Of a DNA stretch of 64,000 nucleotides, positions 38,211-48,765 are shown in pieces. The translations under genes were made by a program, and so were the position numbers. This stretch comes from Hermatobates lingyangjiaoensis (taxonomy: Eukaryota > Arthropoda > Insecta > Hemiptera > Hermatobatidae): positions 124,001-188,000 of the forward strand of contig JAPFBL010000036.1 in the NCBI GenBank assembly GCA_026182355.1. The letters run 5' to 3'. Numbering within the stretch: position 1 is the first letter of the stretch; every line of letters starts with the position of its first letter. The notes under the pieces were generated by a model. That model searched no databases, had not been told where the DNA came from, and worked only from the letters and a program-made list of their open reading frames with translations.

Positions 38211-38257
38211 TATATATATATATATATACTCAAAAAATTTTCTTGTCCTCTTCTATT

Positions 38258-38400
38258 CTATTGTATTAGGTAAATTTTTTGTTGTATTTGTAGGTTTTGC
38301 ATATGATGTACTTATACATCGAAACGTTGGCCTAGGAAGGATTTTATTTTCTTTTATATGACCTAGTCCTCAAAAACAAAACCTACCTAATACAATATTA
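38258..38400. repeat. Family-D palindromic PLE-type unit
   Basis: Outer arms attgtattaggtaaattttt...taggttttg and the inverted caaaaacaaaacctacctaa. The middle has gatgtacttatacatcgaaa, a perfect six-pair stem running into CGAAAC, a ribozyme-like relic. Confidence 0.6.
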
Positions 38401-38409
38401 TATATATAT

Positions 38410-38700
38410 ATAACTGAAAATGACAACACATAAAAAACGAGAACACTCTGAACAATATTTATTACACTTACTGTTAAGAACACTTACTATTAAGAACACT
38501 TACTGAATCAATATTTCGAACCGTATTTGTCATGAGGAAGAAAGTAGAAGGGAAGAAGAAGAGTAACCCATAGTCTTGAACGCACGTATCTCTTCTTCTT
38601 CCCTTATACTCTCTTCCTGATGTTTAACTTCAGTTCGAAATATTGATCCAGTAAGTGGTTTTTTTTGTTATTTTTTTCAGTTATTCTTTCGACCGGTTTG
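38410..38700. repeat. Family-E palindromic PLE-type unit
   Basis: gaatcaatatttcgaaccgt and the later cagttcgaaatattgatcca are inverted. The inner arms are agaagggaagaagaagagta and tctcttcttcttcccttata. CTGATG...TTCGAAA occurs at 38617-38640. A short direct repeat (aagaacacttact, three times) lies at 38477-38505. Confidence 0.65.
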
Positions 38701-39620
38701 GACTGTTTAAAAATGTTATATATATATATAAAGTTGAATGACATTACTTTTGGTGGCACATAGAAATACGAAGTGCTAGAGATGAAGCCCCTAAAGCCTT
38801 TTTAATCATATTTGTCAGGAGTAATACGTTGCTAGAAATTACATTTCTCTTTTACAATTTTTGGCCAAAACTATCTGACACAAACACTCACTTTTTGCCT
38901 ACTTTCTCTTCAAAGCAAATTTTCATCCTACCCTCTACTCTACCTTTGCTCCCTTTATTACCACTCTCTTTTAACTCATTTTTTTTTATTATTTTTGTCA
39001 TCGGTGGCCTACAGTCTGTCACTCACCTATATATTCCTTAAACTTAATTATAGTTTCCCTCTTTCACTGTGCTCTTTCCTTCTATTTTCCTGAATGTGCA
39101 ATGTAGGCAATATATTCATTCAAAATAAAGCAGACATCTCATACTGCTTTATATTATCAAAAGATAGATTTATATTATCATTAACAAATATTATTAATTA
39201 ATAACATTAATTTTTATCATCATAATTAACAGCTCTTAAGTAGAATGTGTAAGATAAAAATTAAATCAACAAAAATTATTTGAATTTTGGCTGTATAAAT
39301 ACTTACCTCCAGAGCCAATCAAGAAGATCCCACATGGAAACTTCAGGTAGTTTACGAATTACAAACTTTCATGGATAGTTCCAAAAAAACCTCAAAACTG
39401 TTTTTTGGTATTTAAGGAAACCAACCAAATGGCTTATTGTACAAGGTATATGTTTACATCTAGTTATCTATTCTTAGATGCCACACTTCTTTCTAACTAA
39501 GATACCCAAAGTTGAGTCCCATATATACATTTATTTGTAAAAACATTACTGTAGGAAGTATTGTCACTTCATCTCAATCTTATGCTTAACAAATTTTCTT
39601 TAACAAGGACTTGGTTTCAG

Positions 39621-39824
39621 CTGGCGCTGGGCGTTGCTCGAGTACTGCACCACTTGGCCCACTCCTCTCTTGGATCTCTTGCTATGCGACATGTACGTCA
39701 AGTCAGTTCGTCGTAGTTGACGGTGAACTCAAACTCTCAGATGCTGACGACCTAGTAGTTTCAGAGCCTTCTTGTTCCGACCATTCAGAGTGTAATCCAC
39801 CGAGGGATCCATATAACATTACTG
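39621..39824 (+). CDS. PKDCC: PKDCC-like kinase, catalytic-loop exon with an apparent 1-base deletion
   Basis: The acceptor is ttggtttcag at 39611-39620 and the donor is GTAACT from 39825. From the first base, phase 0 gives LALGVARVLHHLAHSSLGSL then AMRHVR up to about 39698. From 39701 the family match continues one frame over as SQFVVVDGELKLSDADD and then SEPSCSDHSECNPP. The exon is 204 nt, but the protein needs to enter in phase 0 and leave in phase 1, as the last exon demands. So one base is missing near 39699-39700, where 'cgtcaagt' would align to family Arg-Pro-x-Gln-Phe if one more C were present. The DADD segment occupies the place of the metal-binding DFG Asp. The codon aligned with the catalytic-loop Asp reads CAT (His). 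The exon is clearly homologous; whether it is functional is uncertain. An assembly indel, a pseudogene, or a diverged copy would each fit. Confidence 0.8.
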
Positions 39825-42171
39825 GTAACTCATTAACCAATTTAAAATTTGTAAATTTAGATAAATTTTGTCATCTGCACCTTTCAACGTTGTTATAATC
39901 TATATATGTTGTATAACTTGAATCCATCACGGAATGCACATAATATCACCCTTATTATAGAGGACATTTTGATAGTTATTTGTTGTATGAAGGAAACTAG
40001 AAGCTGAAGAGAAAAGTTTAATGCCTTAAGGATGACTTAACTTAACCAGGTAGTTTAAAAATCAAATCAAAGTTTCTGCCATGCTGCATGCACTTTGACA
40101 CTTAAAAGAAACAACTACAAAAAAGTTCAACTAAAACAATAAATAAATGTAACAAAAAAGTAAAAAATATAATTCTATATAAATAAAAGAAAGATTTTGT
40201 CTGTAAATTGCTTAGTAATTACTCATTTCAAGTTTTCTTTATGTTTCATACATGAGAGAAACCAAATCCACTCTTATAAAAATGTCTGTCTGTCGGTTTG
40301 TCCACAAAATTGTGTCACTAGTAAGCTCCACCACCGTGAGACATAGCAAACTGAAACTTTTTTATTGTTTGTTGATTTCAATTTCATTTGAACTTAAGCT
40401 CCTAGCAAGAGCTTATTGGCAAGGTGTTTCCCAATGTTCATGATCTACTATCTATTCAGAATAAATGGCTTTGTGAACGAGCGACTCTCAACCCTTAATA
40501 ATGAACAAGCAGGAAAAATCAAGAAGTTCTGACGCAATATCAAACTGAAGAAAGAACTTACAAGAGAAACGTTATCCAACTGAATTTCTTGACTCCGTGA
40601 CTGCTCCTGGACTGCCTGCTCATGAGTAAAATGTTAAAGTAGAAGCACTAATCGTTCTGCGATTTAGTATCAGTAACAAATTTCATGTTAAGAAAATTGA
40701 GCGCCCCAAAAATGTGCAACAGGTCACGACTCTGAGTTTGTGCTCTGCACAGTTACGCCATAGAGGCGGACATCATGTCTGGGTGTGATATTGGGGAGTC
40801 TGTGTGTATACCACAGATACCGTTGATTCCGGTCCACTATCCGTTTTCATTCGAACGATTTCAATTGTCCCGTCAGAGTCAGTTTCGCAATGACGGTAAC
40901 TAAATCGCAAAACTCAATCTACCGCAGGAATTGAAGTGAGTGAGAGCAACTTTTTATTTTTACATGGTCAACTGTAGTTTGCTGGTCAACTGTAGTCAAC
41001 TGAAGTTCGAACTCTTTGATCTTCCATGAACCTGAAGGACAGACAGCTAATTGTGGTGTATACAATCTCCCGAAAATTAATTAATTGTGAAAATAATTTC
41101 AACAGCTTCTGATTTTTTTTAAAAATCATTCTAAGAATGAAAACGCAAAAGTCAACTATTCATAATATCTAACTACCCAACTGGTTAGATTTGTTTTTCT
41201 TAAATTATGTAAAACTATGCAGCATAATATTTGATAATAATAGATTAATTAGATTTGAAAGTAATTCTGTAAGTCTTAAGTTTCTTAAAGAATTTAATAT
41301 ATTGTCTAATCAATGGACATTATTTAAAACTGTGAAACTAATCTGACGTAAACGTAAAAAAATGGGAATATTATTGGTAATTTCATCAGTCTTTTGTGCA
41401 GTTTAATTAGAATTTTTATTAACTTATTGTGCTAAATCAGTTAAATAATCCTAAACATATTATAAGCACGCATAATACAAGTAGCTATATATTTGTATTA
41501 TGACAATGATGATCTGTAAATACGAGTACATGATATGATGAAGAATGACACATAATTCTAAGCTTTTGTTGCATAATCTGGTTCAATACATTTGTGAAAA
41601 GCTATTACATTTCTTTAACATATATGTGCTGGCATGTTGGTATATATAAAGTATATATTGGTATATAAAAGAGATATTTTAAATATTCTCCGATATACAG
41701 GTACTGAGGTCTAATCAATACGCTTTTCGTTATGACTAGGTGATGTTATTAAAAACATTCTAATCACTCCACAAGTCAAGTAATAAAATAAAAATCCAAT
41801 GAAATTTGGCAGCCATGCAGTAATTGGTATGGAAAAAAACCGTGATTTTATTCACGTAATTTTAAAACATGACAATAATATAAACTCCTATATTAAGGTA
41901 AACTAGTACCCAGTGGTACTCAGTTTGTTTGTTTTTCACCAAATTGTTGGTGAATCTTCAAATTTAAATGTTTGAAGTATTCACATAACATGAAAACCGT
42001 TATAAAAATTTCATAAAATTAAATTATTAGAAGCAGAAGTATTACAATTAGGAAAAACCCAGCTATGATACTCTTGTTCCCTTAGATCCCCGATAATGAC
42101 AAATGAGTATATTCTCATTAAAATAAACAAAGTCCTAACGTAGTGCAATCAGTTATTATGTGGTATTTACT

Positions 42172-42340
42172 CATTGTAGGGTAAAAAGCTAATGAAATGA
42201 TCTCCACATATAAAAATTGTTAATAGTGTACACAACGCATTTCGAACACTACGTATTTGAAACGCGTTGTTTATACATTAAAAATTTGTATATGTGGAGA
42301 CCATTTCATTAGCATTTTACCCTACAATAAACGAAGTCCT
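42172..42340. repeat. Foldback element, about 165 bp
   Basis: tcattgtagggtaaaaagct aatgaaatgatctccacatata at the left and the inverted tatatgtggagaccatttca ttagcattttaccctacaat at the right, with inner arms acaacgcatttcgaa / tttgaaacgcgttgt. It folds almost completely into a hairpin. Confidence 0.8.
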
Positions 42341-43078
42341 TCAAACATTGTCCTATGATTGGCCATAGATTCTGGCAGTATGTCTGGATAGTAACAGAAT
42401 TATAATGAATCCCAAATTGATTTGAACATTAACGTGATTTTGTATCTATTTATTTATGTTATAATTGCGTTTACTTCAAATTTATTAATTTAATTCAGAA
42501 TGTAAATGAATTAGAAAACTTTTATCTCCATAAATCAATTAATATATACGTTTTATTTTTGAAAACCTTCCAATGATATATGTGGGCATATGGGTGCATA
42601 CTTTGAACCGTTTCTTGACGTACTACAAGCCAATGTGTGTGAAGATTTAATTGATGTTACCTATGGGCAGTAGTTATAATCTAAATGATCACCACAGTTT
42701 TTGGCTGTTATTATATTGCCCTATGGTCAGTTTGCTTTTTCGGTAACAATTATTTTGAGTACCACATTTTTTCTGAGCTAAAACTTCATGTGTATTGTAC
42801 ATTTTCAGCTATTATTTTGTAGATATTAGCAATAAATTAAAAAAAAAACATCAGATTTGTTCACTAGCAGAAAGGGCAATTTTCTATAAAAATGTATTCA
42901 TTTTCATTTTGATTGAATCTGAACCATTCTATACACGATAATACTCACACTTCTTACGGATAATAATGAAACTGACAACAAAAGTAGTGTTATGTAAAGG
43001 ACAGACATATTTTTTCTGTTTAGCAAAAATTAGTTTACAGTAAGTGCATTTGATTCCATTTTCTGAACTCAGATAATA

Positions 43079-43776
43079 CGAGGGCGGATTGATAAGTCAG
43101 TGACTTCTTGAATTTCCTGCGCAGCTGCCACGTGCAGTCGGTGTTTGATAGTCATTCAAAGCAGAGAACATCGCGTATTTTTACGAAAATGGAAAAAAGT
43201 GAATTTCGTGTGCTGATTAAGCATTACTTTTTACGTAAAAAATCCATTACTGAAACTAAGGAACGACTTGATAAATACTATGAGGAGTCGGCACCATCAA
43301 TTTCAATTTTGCGAACAACTGGTTTACAGAGTTTCCGTTGTGGTCGTACCAGCACTAGTGACGCCGAACGTTCAGGTCAACCAAAGAAGTCCGCATTTGG
43401 CAAAGAAGAAAGTGGTGTTCCACCAAGACAATGCACGTGTGCACACTTGTCTTGTCAAGGTCCACGAATTGGGATACGAACTGCTACCCCATCCAACATA
43501 TTCTCTTGATTTAGCTCCCTGCGACTATTTTCTGTTTCCAAACCTAAAGAAATGGCTGGGCGGTAAGAGATTTGAGTCGAATGAACAAGTCATTACCGAA
43601 ACAAACGCGTATTTTGAGAGCTTTGAGAAAACGTATTATTTGGAGGGGAAAAAAATTAGAAGAACGCTGGACTAAATTTATTCAGCTAAAAGGTGACTAT
43701 GTAAAAAATAAAATGTTTCTTTGCCGAAAAAATTTTGTATTATTCAAAAAGTCACGGACTTATCAAACCGCTCTCC
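43079..43776 (+). mobile_element. Internally deleted mariner (Tc1/mariner) transposon with intact ends
   Basis: The left end cgagggcggattgataagtc and the right end (ggagagcggtttgataagtc on the reverse strand) are imperfect terminal inverted repeats of about 28 bp. The element sits between TA dinucleotides at 43077-43078 and 43777-43778, as expected for mariner insertion. Its length of 698 bp is about half that of an autonomous mariner (about 1.3 kb). The missing half is the centre of the transposase gene. The protein matches are closest to the irritans-type mariners. It is non-autonomous, but the ends could still be recognised by a related transposase supplied elsewhere. Confidence 0.92.
43189..43735 (+). 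pseudogene. Mariner transposase remnant (deleted, frameshifted)
   Basis: ATG at 43189 opens MEKSEFRVLIKHYFLRKKS, ITETKERLDKYYEESAPS: the first helix-turn-helix of the mariner DNA-binding domain. The similarity breaks at about 43390 and resumes in another frame as HLAKKKVVFHQDNARVH, then LGYELLPHPTYSLDLAPCDY and FLFPNLKKWLGGKRF. A third frame carries LEERWTKFIQLKGDYV after a frameshift near the A-run at 43650. The first catalytic Asp and most of the linker are absent, lost in the internal deletion. The second Asp (HQD) and third Asp (APCD) remain, but 31 residues separate them instead of the usual 34, which implies a 9-bp loss. It cannot encode an active enzyme. Confidence 0.9.
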
Positions 43777-44480
43777 TATATTCCATTCAGTCATATTCTA
43801 GCGTTGTGATGTTGCAATTTTGAACATCGACTACCTAAATTAGTATGATAAGAATTTTTTTTATAACTTTTAGCAGTTGAAGGAGTCGATAGAAAACTAA
43901 ACATGCGAAACAGAGCTTAGAAAAATCCTATCTGTCATACTTATTGTATTACTTGGCATTTGCTTAGATTAATTTAGCAAGCTTTTTTCTCATAATTAAG
44001 CATGACTGATTTATTGGAGTTAAAAATATATTTTCTTGATATAAAACAAGTTTTAACGTAATATTTTGAATTGTAAAATGAAGACAGTGGCAAAATCAGC
44101 GTCCGCCCGTATTTTTTCGGTTTTTTGCACACTTTGAGATACACGCGATTATTCTTTTTTACTTTGTTAGCATTATATAATATAGCGTCTTGGAATAAAA
44201 AAAATTTAATCAGGTATTTTCTATTAAAGAGTCACCTCAATCTATTTCTTATATGTTAATCGGTGGGTATTTAAGGTATTTTAAACACCATTAAATTTAT
44301 GGTAACAATACAACACAAATCCTAATGTATTTGATGTTATTGCTTTCTTAGTAATAGTTCAATTTAGCAAAGTGACATTATATTATTTTATGTCAAAAAG
44401 GATATTAATTTTGTACTGTTCTGTTCAGTAATGATAGTAACTTGTTAAAGAGGCTTGTCAATAATTAGGCAAGAAGAAAA

Positions 44481-44760
44481 GGCTGTTGTGTATACAGGAT
44501 AGCTTGTACTGACTGCGAAATGGCTTAATTGGACAGAGGAGCAAATGTCTTCTTACAAGAATAAAGCAACACTAGTATTCGATCAGAAGAGAAGACGAAA
44601 AGAATGCCTTGTTCATGCATATAAGAGACAATAATCACGTGATTAATTGGAATGAAGCAAATTAATTAGTGTTTGTGTCTTCGGAAAAAAGAAGAAATAT
44701 TGTGGAAAGTGCACTCATAACGAACATTTATAAGAAAATAATAAAAAATAGCCTAAGACA
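44481..44760 (+). pseudogene. Penelope-like element GIY-YIG endonuclease remnant
   Basis: The + strand gives CCVYRIACTDCEMA, then a decayed stretch, then in one frame KNALFMHIRDNNHVINWNEA followed by a stop and EKRRNIVESALITNIYKK. The pattern VYRI.CTDC (GIY side), AL..H....H.INW and RR..VE.ALI is typical of the C-terminal endonuclease of Penelope-like elements. Stop codons break it at 44521-44525 and after NEAN. A family-A terminal repeat follows at 45035-45207, about 275 bp downstream, the order expected for a PLE 3' end. Confidence 0.72.
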
Positions 44761-45034
44761 TAACAAATTTAGATGAAGTTTTGATTAGTGGAATAATTAA
44801 GCAGATGAAGACTTCTTCAATTATAGAATCATTAAACACATTCAGGGTTACTAACAATTCTAGAGACCTCAATCAACCAGGTTAACAAGTATTTATTATT
44901 TTATAGTTCACTTGCTTCTCTAACGATGTGTTGACGAAAGGCCTTAGGGCATTGTTTGCAAATTATTTTTACTATGGTAAATTAATGGATTCATTATATG
45001 AAGTTTTATTGTGATTATTATTCATATATTTATA

Positions 45035-45207
45035 TCAATGATCGAAACAACAATATGAAAAGGGAAATACGACTATTATCTTTTAACCGTAAGAAGCGGT
45101 CTTTGTCAGAGTCAAAAACCCTACTGCTGAAAGATCTTAGTCTTACTTCGCGTTTCATATTGTAGTTTGATCATTGATGGTTATTTCATGTGTTTATGTG
45201 AAATCAT
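45035..45207. mobile_element. Family-A palindromic unit, diverged
   Basis: Left arm gaaacaacaatatgaaaagg; right arm ttcatattgtagtttgatca and ...gtttatgtgaaatcatg, followed by (TA)n. It follows the PLE endonuclease remnant at 44481-44760. Confidence 0.7.
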
Positions 45208-46875
45208 GTTTATATATATATATATATATACAAATCTACTTTAGAAAAACTCCAAAGTTATATAGATAATCAAGAATTTTGGTAATATATTTACTTATAC
45301 TAATGTTGAGTGTAGGAAACACTAAGTTAATGTACATTTTATTTTTTATAACTTTTAGGAACTCAGAAATTAAGACAACCGTAAAGGCATCCATGTAAAA
45401 CTATTAAGCGGTAATGAAGGGTTGTCAACTGTAACGGTTGTAGTACAACTTTCTGATATTGTAGGATTGACTCAACAAGTGCGCAGTGTTGCAAACATTT
45501 TCAATATTCCCATGCATAGAATCTTGTATATCATTGTTTGGAAGAAAACGGGACCCTTTTCTTTCAAATTGGACATCTATTGACCTTTTCCACGGTGCAA
45601 ACAAACCCTCAGAGAAATAGGAAAACACTGAGATAAACACTTTATTTTTATATTTATAGAAGACTGTAGCTCCTTATAAAAAAAAAAGGATAGATTTCTA
45701 TACTTCCCAATTTTTTGTATTCTTTTTTTTCTTAATGAATATGTATATACAGTTCCTTTTTAGATAGTGCAGTTGAAAATGGCAAGTTTTACATACGGTC
45801 AAACTGCATCAATTTCAACATTACATATAACACTATACACAGAATCTCACACAAATCTATTCGCACAGACACACACTGTTATCTTATTTATGAATATCTA
45901 TAACCAAGTGTAATTACATATTTATTCAAAGAGACTTTCAAGTTTCTTAATTCAACTTTCCACCTGTTATTTTTACTGCCCAGGAAATATACATTCTTTT
46001 TGATTGAAATAAAATCAAATTTCTCCTGTGATTATTACATACATATTATAAATTCATAATAATTTTATCAATTTGTTTAAACCATATTATATACACAATC
46101 TTCAAATTATTAAATCATTTAATAATTGAATAAAAATAATATTATTCTTATGAAAAATTATCTCTCGCTCTAGACAATGTTTTATTTGTTATAGAAATAA
46201 ATATTTCTTCAATAAAATATTGTATATTTCTTGCTTTATAAGTTATTATAAATCTGGCTTACTATATTTTCCAATGATCTAATCTTGAAACTATACAGAA
46301 TAAGCTAATTAATGATCAAAACAGTGAGACATTAGTTTCAAAACAAACTAATAAATGCATAAGTTTTTTTCAGATTTACGAAAGATAGTTTTCAGGTTAC
46401 AACATATAAGAATTTCAAATACCATGTTCATACCTTTAAAATATTGAAGTTTATATTTAACATGCTGTAATTATACTAGTTTCCTGATTAACTAAAGTGA
46501 TAATATGTTCTCTGTTATATTTCCTTACCATTGCATTCCGTCTGGGATATTAGTTTTTACAACATTGTTTAACCCTTTTAATTGCTGGAAATTAATTAAA
46601 AGATGGAGAACGTAAGCATTTATTAAAGGCTATGCAATATAAAGTGAGAAGATAAGAGTAATATCCTTTGTATGTAGGTTATGGTGTGATCAATAACACA
46701 GACTTTAACATAGTTTGTATTAGTTTTATTTCTTGGTGGTTTAATGCAACTAAAAATATATTAATATTAATATTGAATAATGTCTAGTGAAACAAGAATG
46801 AAGTAGTGCAAATAGGTCTAATGAGAATAGAAGTAAAGTTTGAAATCGAGATAGAATGTGATTACTCTATACATT

Positions 46876-46886
46876 GGGGGGGGGGG
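46876..46886 (+). repeat. Homopolymer G11
   Basis: Eleven consecutive G in otherwise AT-rich sequence, starting a GC-richer patch (46876-47060) whose origin I cannot identify. Confidence 0.9.
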
Positions 46887-48070
46887 CTATAAACGTCAGG
46901 CATGTGGCAGTACAGGTGGTTCATAGGCCGTTAGACAAGAGTTACCGACTCGCAAGCAGCTTTGTCAGCCTAGCCACATACGTCATAATTATTGTCATGT
47001 GTTACCACACCCTCTGTGGCTTCCACTCTAGCCACCAACACCCGATTTCCCTAAACGCTCCACTTGTTTTACCCCTTCCATTAAATTCATTTAATATAAT
47101 AGCTAACAAGACTTAGTATTCATTATAAATTACTTCACAAACATTCTTCAATTTTCCGTTACTTTTCTCAATGTAGGTAAAAAAATGAAAAAATTTAAAG
47201 GAATATGCCATTATATCATCTAAAAAATATTAAATAAAATTAAAATTTTAACTTTATTAAAAATAAAAAAAGAGAATAAATTAAAGGAAAATGGAATTAT
47301 ATCTTCTACATATCCTTCCCTATTTATCAATTTACCTTATCCCATCGTTATCAATTATCTAATAATAATTAAAATTGAATTAGAAATGTAGTAAAACAAC
47401 GGTCGAACGTTCAGAATCGGAAATTACAATTCATTGAAATCCTATGATTATTTCTTTTTAATATAATGAAATTACCAACAATAAAACTGATAAGATACTA
47501 CAGCTATTATCTTATATTTGTAACAGTCATTAAAAACATGAAACAAAATAACTCTAAATAAACAAGTTATTCATGCCATCTGTTGTTTACCGATGTCCAC
47601 ATACAAATAATATGTGTATTCTACTTATTTATGTAATTAATTAAATAACCAATTTTTTTTAGATATATTTTGTTAGAGATCATAAGCGTAAAAACTAAAA
47701 GCAAAATGAATAATTGTTTTTAGTTTTACTAAAATTTAGTACATTTATTTTTTCCATCAATTTTAGTTTTACTAAGGTAGGTTTTATTTTAAATGATGTT
47801 TGTAGTTGTGTACATTTTTCCAGTTACTTTAATGATGAAAATTAATTTAATTAACTATTAGGAAACAAGTATTCTTGTTCTTGTGAGATATAATTACATT
47901 TAATTAATTCCTTTCACTGAACTCTGGGATGTTAATAAGGATTATGGTTAACTAATCCAACTAGTAGCTATCGGTGAATGTTAATAGCTGTTCTTGTTAG
48001 TTTTTCCCCCTTTGCAATCAATCAAAATTCATAACTTTTTATCAACGAATACTCACTGAAAGCTAGTTCT

Positions 48071-48331
48071 GGGGCGAGGGTAGCCCAATGGCTTACGTGC
48101 TTGCTTCTTGACCGGTATATCAAGTAGTTCAGACCCACTCTTACCCTCCTCCATTTATTCTCGAGGAGGTAAAAAAAATCTCGCATGTCATCCATCTGAG
48201 AGGATGTTAACCATCGGCTCTTGGCCTGTACGATGTCAGACGCTTGCTAAGATCCCAACTCTAATACTTGATTGGCCACTATAAATCGTGAGGCAGTCAC
48301 TGCAACGTAACCTAATATAACCTAACCTAAA
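48071..48331 (+). mobile_element. tRNA-derived SINE
   Basis: The head gggtagcccaatggcttacg carries an A-box-like sequence, and agttcagaccc is a B-box-like sequence. The body contains ttggcctgtacgatgtcaga, as in the SINE at 31581, and the tail is gtaacctaatataacctaac. The region between head and tail is shorter than in the other copies. Confidence 0.7.
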
Positions 48332-48589
48332 GGTAAACAGATCTCAAGCATTCTAATTTCAAACTAACTAATTACTAGAACACTCAAAAAGTTTCTATAC
48401 CAATGACAATGGTTAAAATATTTTTGACATACTACAATACTGCAGAAACACGATACATACAAAACGGTATATATAATCAATAAGTACGATTCTACAATAT
48501 ACCTATACATTAATAGCCATATGTTTCAAGTTTTATCAAGGCAGTCAGGGGTTTCCTTTGCAGACAAATCACAATATTTCCGCTACAAA

Positions 48590-48765
48590 GACACTCATCA
48601 ATCTATACCTGCTCACCGAACTACACCTAATCACTAATTTACACCTATTCACTAGCCCACTCCCACTCACCAATGTACATTTAATCACTGATCTACATAG
48701 GATCACCAAAATATACCTGCTCACCGAACTACACCTAATCACCAACCCACTATCCTAACCCACTG
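48590..48765 (+). repeat. Degenerate minisatellite, units of about 21 bp
   Basis: Irregular repetition of ctcaccgaactacacctaat / tcactaatttacacctattc / tcaccaatgtacatttaatc and similar. The unit ctgctcaccgaactacacct occurs at both ends of the array. The C-rich, G-poor strand reads open by chance. Confidence 0.7.

Larger units (their letters stand above)
3842..39620 (+). other. PKDCC: 35.8-kb intron of the PKDCC-like gene
   Basis: Bounded by the GTACTT donor and TTTCAG acceptor that join exon 3728-3841 to exon 39621-39824 in register. It holds no recognised host exon. Most of the identifiable content is transposon debris: Penelope-like fragments and terminal repeats (5-14 kb, 20-25 kb, 29.5 kb, 38 kb), a pair of Gypsy copies, a hAT fossil, one SINE, tandem and inverted repeats and microsatellites. 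Stretches such as 9.9-12.5 kb, 14.2-15.7 kb, 16.9-19.8 kb, 31.9-33.6 kb and 35.8-37.7 kb show only AT-rich sequence with no feature I can name. Confidence 0.7.

Noticed and set aside
39611..39898. Reading the catalytic-loop exon as a single uninterrupted 95-codon frame
   Set aside because: Its first third (SAGAGRCSSTAPLG...) has no family similarity, while the alternative frame gives the conserved LHHLAHS block, and the reading runs past a good donor into the intron.
48558..48758. Leu-Ile-Thr repeat protein
   Set aside because: Produced by the degenerate minisatellite; no conservation signal.
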